Part shown: in pieces, positions 33,202 to 46,200 of the stretch
Layout: every line of letters begins with the position of its first letter
How positions within the stretch are numbered: the first letter of the stretch is position 1
The notes under the pieces: generated by a model
The model's input: the letters and a program-made list of their open reading frames with translations, nothing else
Database searches by the model: none
What the model was told of the DNA's origin: nothing
Origin: Pyrenochaeta sp. MPI-SDFR-AT-0127
Taxonomy: Eukaryota > Ascomycota > Dothideomycetes > Pleosporales > Cucurbitariaceae
Direction of reading: 5' to 3'
Assembly: GCA_020747015.1 (NCBI GenBank)
Contig: JAGTJM010000062.1
Coordinates: 1-64,000 of the forward strand
DNA: 64,000 nt
Position numbers and translations under genes: made by a program

Positions 33202-34656
33202 TTATGGCACAAGACACTCTAACAAGGTCTCCATCCACTTGGCCTGCCGAATCGAACTGGTCGGCAAGTCCTCACTGCTCTTACTCTCCGACTTGTATTC
33301 TGTCCGCCTCTCCTGTCCTGCACTCCTTTTGTCCCTCTCTCGTACACCAATGTTGTGCTCCTCTTCACTGATTGTCGTGGGATGCGCACTTGGCGTACTG
33401 ACCGATGATGACAAGACGTGAGGTCGTGTGGCGTGAGTTTGGATATTGATATCCTTTGGAGCATTTTCCCATTCCTCCTCCTTCAATCTCGTTTCCATGC
33501 TCCGATCCAATCCCTCCTCTTCCATTCCATGCTTCCTTTTCTCAACATCCCTTGAACCTTCCGGACCCCAGACCTCCCACATCCTCATCCCTAGCCCAGC
33601 AACATGCAGTGCTGCCAGCATCGCCGCTCCTCCACAACCCCATCCCCCGGCGGTGCTGATACCCCAATTGATCCTCTGACACCTCTCCCTCATACCTAAC
33701 TGCACTTTCCTGCCTCCCCTGTCCATGCCCATGCTATCTTTCGCATAAGATCCGTCAGTCCAATCAGTGCCGCTCGAGTCGTGGAATGCCCAGGGAGGAT
33801 AGTTGATAGCGGCGGGGGTGCTGCAGAAGGCGAGGCTCGGGGCGATGTTTGACGCAAAGGCGACGATGTGGAGGGTGAGAATGAGGATTATCAAGGTGTC
33901 GTAGAGAGTGAGGAAGAACATATGCGTGATTGGTGAGACATTGGATGGCAAGAGCGGATGGCAGATGTGTGATCTAATGGATTGTGGCTCCGGTACCAGG
34001 TCGCCATTGGTGGGTAGATGAATGCCCGTCCGGACATGAGGTGTGGATGATAGGGTTTGGTGATGTGTCGTGGCTTGGGTTGCGTACTGAGCATTTCTCA
34101 CCATCTCAATCCCACTCTCCTCACGTTCCATCTTCTGTCCTATATATCTGGGCAGAAAATTGCAGAGAAATCTAGCGCTCGTTTTATCCTCATCTTTTCT
34201 CTTCGCGGCCTTCTTTGTCATGTCCAACCGACCATGGTACCACCCCAAACACAACAGTGCATGCACCAGATTAATCGGAACCTACTCGTATTGTCAATAT
34301 CGTACATCCACTCACTCAACCTTGTCCATGATTTCATCTATATCCACATCCACACGGTTGAAGTCGGTATCACATAGCAGTCTATTAAGACTCACTACAA
34401 CAAGCACCACACTCCATATCCAAACCTTCACCCCGTCCAACTGCTGTCTCTTGAAATCACTCTCCCAGACATGCGGCATATCAAACTTCTCGACAAGCTG
34501 CGTGGTCGATATGTGCCAGATGAGCAGCATCAGGAGCAGGAGCGAGACGATGACTGTCACTGTGTACTTCGCGATGTAGAGTTTGAGGAGGGGGTGATCA
34601 CCGGTCGCTGTTTGAGATGTGTGGGCATTAATAGACGAGAAGCGAGACGAAGACAT
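33202..34656 (-). CDS. Hypothetical multi-pass membrane protein (exon structure unresolved)
   Basis: I do not recognise this gene. The 5' part (34656 down to about 34312) encodes MSSSRFSSIN..., with two hydrophobic segments near residues 28-49 and 76-93. The 3' part (an open frame from about 34281 to 33202) has two more (around FFLTLYDTLIILILTLHIVA and a WGCGGAAMLAALHVAGLGM stretch), then a charged tail of about 130 residues. Four segments in this order suggest a small four-TM fungal membrane protein. The two parts lie in different frames and must be joined by at least one intron ending between about 34282 and 34140. The obvious GTGAGT donor at about 34315 gives either an intron that is too short (34 nt) or weak acceptors. 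Two separate genes are a possible alternative. Confidence 0.5.
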
Positions 34657-35512
34657 AGTCGTATCTATAGTCCTATTTGTGATGGTGTTTAGGCTGCATT
34701 GCCTGAAGCGGCGGTCGGGCGTTGTGCGTTGTATGAGACTTGTAGCCTAGTTGGAGCGGTCGAGCTACAATTGTCTCTTCACACTCTCTCCTGCAACCCG
34801 TAGCAAAATGGAAGCGACGAAGCTTGTCAATGTAGTTGCGATGGTGATAACATATTGCCAGCTGATCATCAATTCATAGGGATGGGTGCTTAGTTCTTTG
34901 TCAATATTGAGATTACAAATCTTCATTAAAGTTATGCTTGATAGCTACTTTTAAAGAACAATGCGCCACCTTCCTGTTGACTCGGCCAATAACAATTACT
35001 ATTGACACGTAGGAAGCCATCCTGTTTACCAAACCCTCCCAGAAAGTTATGCGAGCAAATTGGGCATGAAAGCAAACAGCCACTCCGGGCCATGTGCTCC
35101 CGAACGCCACGCTAATACAAAAAAAAACATAGAGAGAAAGGCATGGTGTGAAACTAGAGATGATGCAAAATGGACCAAGTTAAACATATACGGGCATTCA
35201 AGACGTGATCATGCCCAACAACATTCAACACCCCCGTTCAGCAGAGGAGGCCAACAAAAAGTCAGTGATGCTTGGCTTTGATGGGCATAGGGTAGGCCTG
35301 GTGTAGTAGATTGGTCAGGGAGAGTTTCTAACCCATCGCGAGCTCTGGCAGCTGACTGTGAATTCAGGATCGATTCGTTGTCCTGAACAGATCATCCTTG
35401 TAGCCACGCCTCTTCATGCTGAGGTGAGAGGTCCTGTATGGTGACATGTTCCGAAAGTGGATCTTCTTGTTGTTTGTCCTCAGATTGTAGTATCAGGGCT
35501 ATATTGAACCGC
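34657..35512. other. Intergenic region
   Basis: Promoter of the membrane-protein gene and 3' end of the Leu3-like regulator. No gene, RNA or repeat recognised; an A-rich run lies at about 35119-35128. Confidence 0.5.
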
Positions 35513-38057
35513 CTAGGTACTGAAGTCGTTGCCAAATCCTCCTGGGCCATACGAATTCCAGTCTGTCTGCGCTTCCAGCATCCAAGAAACAGAGTCGAAG
35601 AACTCATAACTATTTGCACTCGCCAAGCCGTTTGGTAACTGTAGAGGCATACTCAGAGTGTTAAGATGTGGATTGAAGTTTGGCAGACCATGAGCCGGGT
35701 TTTCGACTACCACGCCAGGTGGGGGTGTCGAGCTTGTTGAAGAGTCAGGGTTCGTAGGATTGGTCATAACAATACTGTCGAGTTGTTCTGCAGCACCACT
35801 GACCTGTGCTTCTCGCCAGCGCCATGCACAATCGAAAACTACACTCATGCTCATTCGGCTGCGGATGATAAGGCCAAGCGGGTCGTCCATCATACCAGTA
35901 CTTGGTCTTCTCTGGCCTGGTTGCTGTTGTGATTGCTGTTGGTTGTTTTGACTGAACATTGTTGCCATTCCCGAATTACTGACTGATGGTGATTGTGATA
36001 GGCTGTGAAGGCTGCGTCCCCGAGAGCTCTCTTTCCACAATTGAGCCAGCACTTCAGCAAAGCGATCTAATAGATCGTTGGACCAGATCTTGGCCTTCCG
36101 CAACGCGTCCACCGTCCGCAGAACAAAATGGCGACCCCGTTCAGCAGGTAGTTTGCTAGCAAAGTCGGAATTGAGAAGTTTGAGCAAGGCAAACCCGGCG
36201 GCGAGAGCCATTTGCATGATGTAGTATGGGACGTGAGGCAGTCTGCTCTCTTGTTGCAGCTTGAAGACGCGCTCAAGGTAAGCCGAGGCGGCAAAGTACA
36301 AGGCTACGAGATCGTCGCGCCGTTCGAGCCGAAGCTCAGGGCTGAAGAAGGAATAGAGGTGAAGATGCAAGGATACCGCATAGTGATATAGCTCTTCTAG
36401 GTCTAGGAGGAGGTTAGTGGGGCCAAAATGTCCATGCGATCGGCCGTTGGAAAACGTACCATTATCCACGCCATCTAGAGAACCACGCTCCTCCTTGACG
36501 CGTTCTTCTTTCAAACGATCCGCCTCGAGGCTCATGTAGCTTGTTGCAGCACCTTCGGCAAATCGTTGACTGTTAGCTGAGTAAAGGAGCTTATTGATTC
36601 TGCTCGCCGCCATCTCCTGGCGAAGACGCACGAACAACGTTGGCGGGATTATTCGCATGTGCTCCTCATCATCCACCTTGAAATCGAGGGTCGAGTCGTA
36701 TAGAGTTATGGAAGGCTGCCCGTTGCCTGTAGATACCCTAATCAAATGTCAGTCAACTATGCAGCATGTCCAGGTTCTGCGGACCTACGTTTGAGCTACA
36801 ATATTGCAGACCGCCCACGTCCGTAGGCGGTCGTGAATATCTTCCTGCCGCAGCCGCACCTTGGCTCGCTGGAAATCTTGTGGGTGTGTGGGTTGATGTA
36901 GCCCTATCTGCATAGCGACCTGCATCATAGCACCGCTTAGGATAAAGGTGGGGTCGGTGACAGTCCGCTCTGCCGGCAGCGGCCAAGTACAAAGCAAGCA
37001 CAAAGCTTTGACAACATGGTGATTTGGCTGATTCCTGATCGAGTCCCATATCAAATCGCTCAGCGGCTTCGCAAGATCTTGGAGGAGAGCCGGTCGGGGA
37101 CCAAAGCGGCGAGCTGCAACAGCGATGACAGCCCAGAACAGCAGCTTGTGGTCTTGGGAGTAGTATTCGTCAGGTGAGCGAACCTGGTCCAGAAATGGGA
37201 GGAATGGATGGTAGAGCTGGAAGTACTCGGTGAACAGCTCATTGACCTCGCTGTGCCCGAGTCGCACTTCACCCGAGCCCAGGGTGAAGAACATGGGCGA
37301 TCCGCTGCGCAGATCCAGCAGTGATGTTGCTGCGACTTGTTGGTGTTGCGTCTGTAAAAAAGCGTCGTCCTCCATCTTGGGCACTGGGCCGGATGCGAAG
37401 TCGTGATTGTCTGTCCCGGGCCGTGGGGGGTTCAGTGTAGGCTGCGATGTCGGTTGCTGGCCTTCATACATGGCCAGTCTGTCGCGCAGGTACTCCATCT
37501 CCTTCTCCATCTCGGCATTGCGATTACGCTTGCCTACGCGCTTGAAGTTGGGCTCGATGACGCATCGTAGGTTTTGTTTCTGGCATCGCGCACAGCTTAC
37601 GAAGGGGTCTTGTTGGACGTTGCACTTGAGCTACAAAAACAAAACGTCAGCCGCGATTGACCCATTGACGTATGACGAGAGAAAACCCTGGCCATGCTTC
37701 CTCCTTCTGCCTCTATGCGGGGGTGACGGCAGTCAATCGGTGATGCTCCTCGCTGCACTGACCGCGCAGAGCTCCACGTCTGGCTTGCTCGAGCGCAAAT
37801 CTCGCGGCATGTTCAACTGAAAGCACTGCGCTGCAACTGCTTACCTTTTGCTGGCGACACTCATTGCACGCGCGCTTGACGGCCGTGTTGCGCCGCGACG
37901 ACGAGGGCCGCGTATCTGCGTCGCCATTTTCGTGCTCGTCGTCGGTCGAGGCCGAGCGCTTGTATCCCCGTGGGTATGCGCTCGTCGGGCTCGCAAAGGG
38001 ATGATGCGATATGCCTTGGGCCAGCGGTGTCGTAGGTGACAGCGACAGGCCATTCAT
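35513..38057 (-). CDS. Zn2Cys6 transcription factor, Leu3/War1-like
   Basis: Nuclear regulator of 740 residues. Exons are 38057-37845, 37630-36789, 36737-36460 and 36402-35513. The zinc cluster has the Leu3-type spacing CX2CX6CX9CX2CX6C (Cys64, 67, 74, 84, 87, 94) in RACNECRQQK | LKCNVQQDPF, and is followed by the family's basic NFKRVGKRNRN stretch and a coiled-coil start (EMEKEMEYLRDRL). The intron that splits the cluster is 214 nt, far longer than the others (51 and 57 nt). The middle region matches the fungal_trans type, with an acidic, Gln- and Pro-rich C terminus. Intron 3 (57 nt, donor GTACGT, branch CACTAAC) is stop-free and in frame; I remove it because all splice signals are strong. 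The effector is unknown; Leu3 senses isopropylmalate and War1 weak acids. Confidence 0.88.
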
Positions 38058-38943
38058 CGTGTGATGGATGCGACACCGATATCGCAAAAGCAGGTGGTTA
38101 GTGGGGTGAGGGAGAGGCGGAAACCGGAGACCAAGCACCTCTGTTGGTGGGACCTCAGGCTGATGTGCGGATATCCTCCAGCCTCGCCAGGACTTGTTCT
38201 CTGACTCCAGATGCGCGTTTGCTCAAGTCATGTGTATCCTGGCGGCTATGGCAGCATGCAAAGCTGCAGGAAAGCCGCGAATCGTGCGCTTCGCGACTCA
38301 TTAGGGCCCGTTCTGTGATTGGTGACTCGAACCCATTCCGACTTGCCCATCCTCGGTTTGGCCCTCTTCACCGTAAGTACCCGTCATTTCCTTTGGAGAC
38401 CAGCATGCTAGGAGCTAAGACCTCTATTGCCCTCCCCGTCACGAAACAAGCCGAGATCTTCTTGACAGAGATTCGTAACGTGCATGTCCATCCTCTAAAC
38501 ATCACAATCGTTTTTCACTGTCTTTAATTCAGAAATGCTCATGCTATTCAAGACTGCTTCGAGTCAAAGCAAATTAGCACCGAGGCCACACGATTGGCAT
38601 CTATCATAATGGCAAAAGGATGACATCTCGCCCAAGTGAATCTTCACGACTTGTTCGATGATATTTGCATAGGTTAACCTCAACCTCCATGCTCTGTGGG
38701 ATGATGATGATGATGATGATCATCATCATCATTATCATCACGCTCAGGAGACCAAAAAAATGAAAGGTTTGGTAGCTTGTGGATGTATTCGTGACCCTAC
38801 TCAGCTACTGGTCCTGGCGGACAACGTAGAAATCGCCTTGATATCGTAAAAGCCGACCGAACCAGGGGACTGCCCATAATGCACATGAACACCGATTGAC
38901 CCAGTTTTGACATGCTAAACCCCTTCGCCCCTCAATGCCACGC
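38058..38943. other. Intergenic region between the regulator and eL34
   Basis: Promoter of the Leu3-like gene and 3' end of the eL34 gene. Apart from the GAT/ATC palindrome at about 38700-38739 nothing is recognised. Confidence 0.5.
38700..38739. repeat. GAT/ATC trinucleotide palindrome
   Basis: A (GAT)n run turns at 38719/38720 into (ATC)n, giving a 20-bp inverted repeat with no spacer and one G/T mismatch in each arm. It can extrude as a cruciform or fold as an RNA hairpin. It lies about 200 bp beyond the eL34 stop codon. Confidence 0.75.
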
Positions 38944-39421
38944 TTAACGCTTCTTCTGTTGCGACTCCTTGAGCACCTTCTTGACTACCTTCTGCTCCTC
39001 AATCAAGAAAGCACGAACGATGCGGTCCTGGACGCAGTTTGCGCATCGCGATCCGCCGTAGGCACGCTGGACGGTCTTCTTGGGGCGGGAGACGGTGGCA
39101 TATTCGCGGGGACGGAGGGCAGGGATACCAGCGAGCTTGGTTCCGCAGTCCTGCAAATCGTCAACAACAAAACTCTCAGGTCCGCCTGGGCTCAACTTAC
39201 ACCGCACTTGGGGGCAGTGCCCTTCTTCTTGATGTGCAGGTAACGGAGCTCACCACCGGGCGTCTTGATCACGCGAACCTTCTGGCTCTTGGTGTTGTAC
39301 GGCGCACGTCGCCTCTGCCCATTGTTAGCCCAACTGCCGAATATTCCACGTTCCCTCTGCCTCCGTTGAGAGCATTCGGGACTTCGATGCGACGTACGTA
39401 AGTGAGTCTGGTTGAAGGCAT
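38944..39421 (-). CDS. RPL34: 60S ribosomal protein eL34
   Basis: Cytosolic large-subunit ribosomal protein of 114 residues. Exons are 39421-39398 (only 8 codons, MPSTRLTY), 39314-39201 and 39150-38944; the introns are 83 and 50 nt. The spliced protein reads through the family landmarks RRRAPYNTKSQK, VIKTPGGELRYLHIKKKG, PKCGDCGTKLAGIPALRP, RPKKTVQRAYGGSRC and RIVRAFLIEEQKVVKKVLK. Two CxxC pairs (the first at Cys45/Cys48, the second in RCANC) can bind zinc. Length matches the family (about 115-120). A tiny first exon is typical of ribosomal protein genes. The region upstream to about 39700 looks like a spliced 5' UTR, with GTAAGT and CAG signals, but this is not certain. Confidence 0.95.
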
Positions 39422-40204
39422 TGTGATGAATTTCCCGCGGAGTCAGTGGGTAATTGTCTGCTGAAATGTGAGCGGCCGTCGTGTGCGTTTGTCGCCCTGG
39501 CGCGTAATCAAAGAGTCGTACCTGAGTCTGATGGCAGTTAGCAGGGCTCCTCAAGAAATCCGGCAGCAGGACGTTAGGCAAGACTTACCACTGGGCGTGC
39601 TGTTGTCGTTAGTGTCGGTCGTCACTTTTGAGGTTCTTCGAATTTCGTGCGCTCTAAGCGAGATCGCTAGCGCCGTGCCTAACAGACATGGTGCGCGCCG
39701 CGGGTCACGTGCCCGCCTGCCTGCAGGCTTGGCTGTCGCGAAAAGATATCGTGCAAGAATGCGCCGCCACTAGGAAGAGCATCCCCATCGCCAAATCGCA
39801 ACAACGCGCCGAGCGTCTATCTCGATTCGGTGCTCGCTGTCACTCTCCACCTCTTCGAAGCCCCGGAGATTGACTCGAAAAGTGCGCGCGGACGCGACTT
39901 TCTCATCGACCGCGGCCCTGTCCGCAAGAGCTTCAGGACCCGACTCCTAAGCTTGCATCGCAGCATCCTGTGTTCAACTCTTGGGCACAGTGAAAGATAG
40001 GATTTGCCCTTCTGAGAGGTTAGTGAATTGTCAGGACTCGAAAGCATCTTGAATTCATTTTACGTGTTGATGGACTCCTTTACTCTCCTTGCACCCGGTT
40101 GCACGGCTTCTGTATCTCTCTACCCTCGCACACTTATTGTCTCATCATACACGCCAATCACTCAAATTCAACACAACTGACATTGTCCAAGAAATCTTTG
40201 CAAG
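39422..40204. promoter_or_regulatory. Divergent promoter region of RPL34 and PRP8
   Basis: The eL34 gene (leftwards) and PRP8 (rightwards) start from this 783-bp space. On the minus strand a GTAAGT near 39587 and a CATCAG near 39530 suggest a 5'-UTR intron for eL34. A CACGTG lies at 39706-39711. Both are constitutive housekeeping genes. Confidence 0.5.
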
Positions 40205-43200
40205 ATGGCATTTCCCCCTCCCCCTCCGCCGCCTCCACCAGGCCCGCCAGGCTCTGGATATGCACCGCCGCCACCACCTCCACCTCCTGGACCGCCAGGG
40301 GCGCCTGGAACCGTGGGCCCGCCCGGTATGCGACCTCCCATTGACCCGCAAATCGCAAAGTTTGCGCAGAAGAAGAAGGATTGGCTGAGGCAACAGCGCC
40401 AGAGGTTCGGCGAGAAGCGCAAGGCTGGTTTTGTCGAGACACAAAAGGCCGATCTGCCACCAGAGCATCTGCGCAAGGTCTTCAGAGATATCGGCGATGT
40501 ATCGCAGAAGAAGTTCACTACGGATAAGCGAAGCTATCTCGGTGCGCTAAAGTTCATGCCCCACGCGGTTCTGAAGCTGCTGGAGAACATGCCCATGCCG
40601 TGGGAGAGCAGGCGAGATGTCAAGGTCTTATACCACACCAATGGATGTTTGACCCTGGTCAACGAGGTCCCTCGTGTCATAGAGCCTGTGTTCCATGCAC
40701 AATGGGCTGCTATGTGGCTGGCTATGAGGAAGGAAAAGAGTGACCGCCGACATTTCAAGCGAATGCGCTTCCCACCCTTTGACGACGAAGAACCGCCCCT
40801 ATCATACTCGGAGAACATCGAGGATGTGGAGCCCCTAGAACCTATTCAGTTGGAGCTCGACGAGGATGAAGATGGACCCGTGTATGAGTGGTTCTACGAG
40901 CATCGCGCGCTGCTAGATACCCCACATGTAAACGGCCCAAGTTATGAGACGTGGAACCTAGACTTACCTCAGATGGCAACGTTGTATCGCCTGAGCCGAC
41001 AACTTTTGAGTGACACTGTTGATAAGAACTACTTCCACATGTTCGATATGAACAGCTTTCAGACTGCAAAGGCGCTCAATGTTGCGATACCTGGAGGACC
41101 ACGCTTCGAGCCGCTCTACAAGGACATCGACCCGAACGACGAGGACTTTGGCGAATTCAATGCTATCGACCGCATTATCTTTCGTGCCCCAATCCGAACG
41201 GAGTACCGCGTATCATACCCGTTCCTCTACAATTCTCTGCCAAGGAGTGTCAAGCTGGCTTGGTATTCCCACCCACAGGTCGTCTATGTTCGAGCAGAAG
41301 ATCCTAGTCTTCCAGCCTACTACTTTGATCCCATCATCAACCCCATCTCATCGCGAGCCGTGGCACCAAAGAATATTTCTGTGAGCCACGAGGATCTGGT
41401 GTTTGGTGAGGGCAACGACGAAGACGACGAGGATGACTTCCAGCTGCCAGACGAAGTAGAGCCATTCATGGCTGATGAGGAGCTTTCCACATCTGAGACC
41501 GCTTCGGCAATTGCACTTTGGTGGGCACCACATCCATTCGACAAGCGATCAGGTCGGATGGTACGAGCACAAGACGTTCCACTGGTCAAGCAGTGGTACC
41601 TTGAACACGTCCCTGCAAATCAGCCTGTAAAGGTCCGGGTCTCGTACCAAAAACTGTTGAAGACGTTTGTCTTGAACGAGCTTCACAAGAAGCCACCACA
41701 GGCTCAGAACAAGCAGAATCTGATGCGAACGTTGAAGAGTACAAAGTTCTTCCAGCAAACCAAAATCGACTGGGTGGAGGCCGGTTTGCAGGTGTGCAGA
41801 CAAGGCTACAACATGCTGAACTTGCTCATCCACCGAAAGAACCTCACATATCTGCATCTCGACTACAACTTCAATTTGAAGCCAGTCAAGACCCTTACGA
41901 CCAAGGAGAGAAAAAAGTCTCGCTTCGGAAACGCCTTTCATCTTATGCGAGAAATTCTCCGTTTGACGAAGCTCATTGTTGACGCCCAGGTCCAGTACCG
42001 TCTAGGCAACATCGATGCATTCCAGCTTGCTGATGGAATCCTCTACGCCTTCAATCATGTCGGCCAGCTGACGGGTATGTATCGATACAAGTACAAGCTC
42101 ATGCACCAGATTCGTTCCTGCAAGGATCTGAAGCATTTGATCTACTACCGATTCAACTCTGGTCCTGTTGGAAAGGGTCCTGGGTGCGGTTTCTGGGCTC
42201 CTGCTTGGAGGGTGTGGCTCTTTTTCATGCGAGGTATCATACCCCTGCTCGAGCGCTGGCTTGGAAATCTCCTTTCACGTCAATTTGAGGGTAGGCATAG
42301 CAAGGGCGTCGCCAAGACTGTCACCAAACAGCGAGTAGAATCCCACTTCGATCTGGAACTGCGTGCTGCTGTTATGAGCGACCTCATGGATATGATGCCC
42401 GAGGGCATCAAGCAAAACAAGGTCAACACAGTATTGCAACATCTCTCGGAAGCATGGCGTTGCTGGAAGAGTAACATCCCATGGAAAGTCCCAGGCCTAC
42501 CGGCACCAATCGAGAACATTATCTTGCGTTATGTCAAGAGCAAGGCGGATTGGTGGATTTCGGTTGCACACTACAACCGTGAGCGTATTCGACGAGGTGC
42601 AACTGTGGACAAGACAGTAGCGAAGAAGAATCTTGGACGTTTGACCCGTTTATGGCTCAAGGCCGAGCAAGAGCGCCAACACAATTATATGAAGGATGGC
42701 CCATATGTTTCTTCCGAAGAAGCTGTCGCAATCTACACCACGATGGTACATTGGCTGGAGGCGAGGAAATTTCAACCGATTCCATTCCCCAGTGTTTCGT
42801 ACAAGCACGACACCAAGATCCTCATCCTTGCCTTGGAGCGACTACGCGAAGCCTACTCAGTTAAGGGTAGATTGAACCAAAGCCAGCGTGAAGAACTCGC
42901 TTTGATCGAACAAGCCTATGATTCTCCAGGAACGACCCTGGCCCGCATCAAGCGATTCTTGCTTACACAGCGTGCTTTCAAAGAAGTCGGCATCGACATG
43001 AACGACAACTACAGCAACATCAACCCTGTCTACGACATTGAGCCCATGGAGAAAATCACAGATGCGTACCTGGACCAATATCTCTGGTATCAAGCCGACC
43101 AGCGTCATTTGTTCCCAGCATGGATTAAGCCCTCTGACTCCGAAGTCCCCCCTCTTCTGACGTACAAATGGGCGCAAGGCATCAACAACCTTGACAAGGT

Positions 43201-46200
43201 CTGGGAGTCTCAGGATGGCGAGTGCAATGTCATGATTGAGACTCAACTGTCCAAGGTGTATGAGAAGATTGATCTGACCATGCTCAATCGCTTACTGCGA
43301 CTCATCATGGACCACAACTTGGCGGACTACATCACTGCTAAAAACAACGTCCAGCTTAACTACAAGGATATGAACCACGTCAACGCTTACGGTATGATTC
43401 GAGGTCTACAATTCTCAGGGTTTGTCTTCCAGTTCTACGGCCTCGTTCTCGATATTCTTCTGTTGGGTTTACAAAGAGCAAATGAGATCGCCGGTGCTCC
43501 CGAGAGTCCCAACGACTTCCTGCAATTCAAGGACAAGGAGACAGAAGTTCGTCATCCAATTCGACTTTACACACGATACATTGATCGTATCTGGGTATTC
43601 TTCAGATTCACTGCTGATGAATCACGCGATCTGATTCAGCGCTTCTTGACAGAGAACCCAGATCCCAACTTTGAGAATGTTATCGGATATAAGAACAAGA
43701 AATGTTGGCCTCGTGACTCGAGAATGCGTCTGATGCGACATGATGTCAACCTCGGCCGCGCCGTCTTCTGGGATCTCAAGAACCGATTACCGCGATCAGT
43801 AACAACGATTGAATGGGACGACACTTTCGCCAGCGTGTACAGCCGCGACAACCCTAATCTACTTTTCTCCATGTCCGGTTTCGAGGTTCGTATTCTTCCA
43901 AAGATGCGTAATCTTACTGGCGAATTTCCTGTCAAAGATAGCGTGTGGTCGCTCGTTGATAACTCCACAAAAGAGCGAACCGCCGATGCATTCTTACAGG
44001 TGACCGAGGAAGACATTCAAAAGTTCAATAACCGCATCCGACAGATTTTAATGTCGTCTGGATCTACCACGTTCACGAAGATTGCCAACAAGTGGAATAC
44101 GACTCTCATTGCGCTCTTCACCTACTACCGTGAGGCGGCAGTCTCAACGGTCAATCTTCTTGACACCATCGTCAAGTGCGAGACCAAAATCCAGACGCGT
44201 GTGAAGATTGGGTTAAATTCCAAGATGCCTTCGCGTTTTCCGCCTGCTGTGTTCTACACGCCCAAGGAGCTTGGTGGTCTTGGTATGATCTCCGGATCAC
44301 ACATCCTCATCCCAACGAGCGACAAGCGGTGGTCGAAGCAGACCGACACCGGCGTCACTCATTACCGTGCCGGTATGTCTCACGATGAGGAGACGCTCAT
44401 TCCAAACATTTTCCGGTACATCATTCCCTGGGAGTCTGAATTTGTTGACTCACAACGCGTTTGGATGGAGTACTCCCAGAAGCGACAGGAGGCACAACAA
44501 CAAAACCGTCGACTCACTCTTGAGGACCTGGAGGACTCTTGGGACCGTGGTCTGCCTCGCATAAACACGCTCTTCCAGAAGGATCGAAGTACTCTTAGCT
44601 TCGATAAGGGGTTCCGGGCCAGGACCGAATTCAAGATCTACCAGCACATGAAGAGCAATCCCTTCTGGTGGACCAGCCAGCGCCATGATGGTAAATTGTG
44701 GAATCTGAACGCCTATCGGACGGACGTTATCCAGGCGCTGGGCGGTGTTGAGACCATCCTTGAGCATACCTTATTCAAAGCCACAGCTTTTCCTTCGTGG
44801 GAGGGTCTCTTCTGGGAGAAGGCTAGCGGATTTGAAGAGTCTATGAAATTCAAGAAACTTACCAACGCCCAGCGATCCGGTCTCAACCAGATTCCTAATC
44901 GTCGCTTTACCCTCTGGTGGTCTCCGACCATCAATCGAGCGAACGTCTACGTTGGTTTCCAGGTCCAACTCGATCTAACGGGTATCTTCTTGCATGGCAA
45001 GATCCCTACCCTAAAGATCTCGCTCATCCAAATCTTCCGAGCCCATTTATGGCAGAAGATTCACGAATCGGTCGTCATGGATTTGTGCCAGGTCTTCGAT
45101 CAGGAGCTTGAGGCCCTCGGCATTGAGACAGTCCAGAAAGAAACTATTCATCCCAGAAAGTCGTACAAGATGAACAGTTCTTGCGCTGACATCCTACTTT
45201 TCGCCAGCCACAAGTGGAGCGTTTCGCCTCCGTCAATGCTTTACGACACCAAGGATTCTATGAGCGCCACCACGACCAACAAGTTCTGGATCGACGTTCA
45301 GCTACGCTATGGCGACTACGACTCCCACGACATTGAGCGCTATGTTCGTGCCAAGTATCTCGACTACACCCAGGATAGCATGAGTATCTATCCTTCTGCC
45401 ACTGGCCTGATGATCGGCATCGACTTGGCATATAACCTGTACTCGGCATACGGACAGTACTTCCCTGGTCTGAAGCAGCTCATCCAGCAGGCTATGGCGA
45501 AGGTTATGAAGGCCAACCCTGCTCTCTATGTTCTTCGCGAGCGTATCCGAAAAGGTCTTCAGCTGTACGCCTCTGAAAGCTCCCAGGAGTTTCTCAACTC
45601 TCAAAATTACTCGGAGCTCTTCAGCAACCAGATTCAGCTCTTCATTGATGACACCAACGTGTACCGTGTCACTATTCACAAGACATTTGAGGGTAACTTG
45701 ACCACGAAACCTATCAACGGTGCCATTTTCATCTTCAATCCTCGAACTGGACAATTGTTCTTGAAGATTATTCACACAAGTGTCTGGGCAGGACAAAAGC
45801 GTCTGGGTCAGCTAGCCAAGTGGAAGACTGCAGAAGAAGTTGCGGCTCTCATTCGATCCCTGCCTGTGGAAGAGCAACCGAAGCAGTTGATCGTGACTCG
45901 TAAGGGTCTACTGGACCCTCTGGAGGTCCATTTACTCGACTTCCCTAATATTTCGATCCGTGCTTCCGAGCTTCAGCTTCCATTCCAGGCAGCCATGAAG
46001 GTTGAGAAACTTGGTGATATGATTCTTCGAGCGACTGGTCCTCAGATGGTTCTCTTCAATCTGTATGATGAGTGGTTGAAGACAATCTCTTCATACACGG
46101 CCTTTTCACGCCTCATCTTGATCCTGCGCGCACTCCACGTCAATCAGGACAAGACAAAGCTCCTGTTGCGCCCTGACAAGACTGTCATCACTCAAGAGCA

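Noticed and set aside
39315..39397. A snoRNA inside eL34 intron 1
   Set aside because: No C/D boxes or H/ACA elements are visible in the 83-nt intron.
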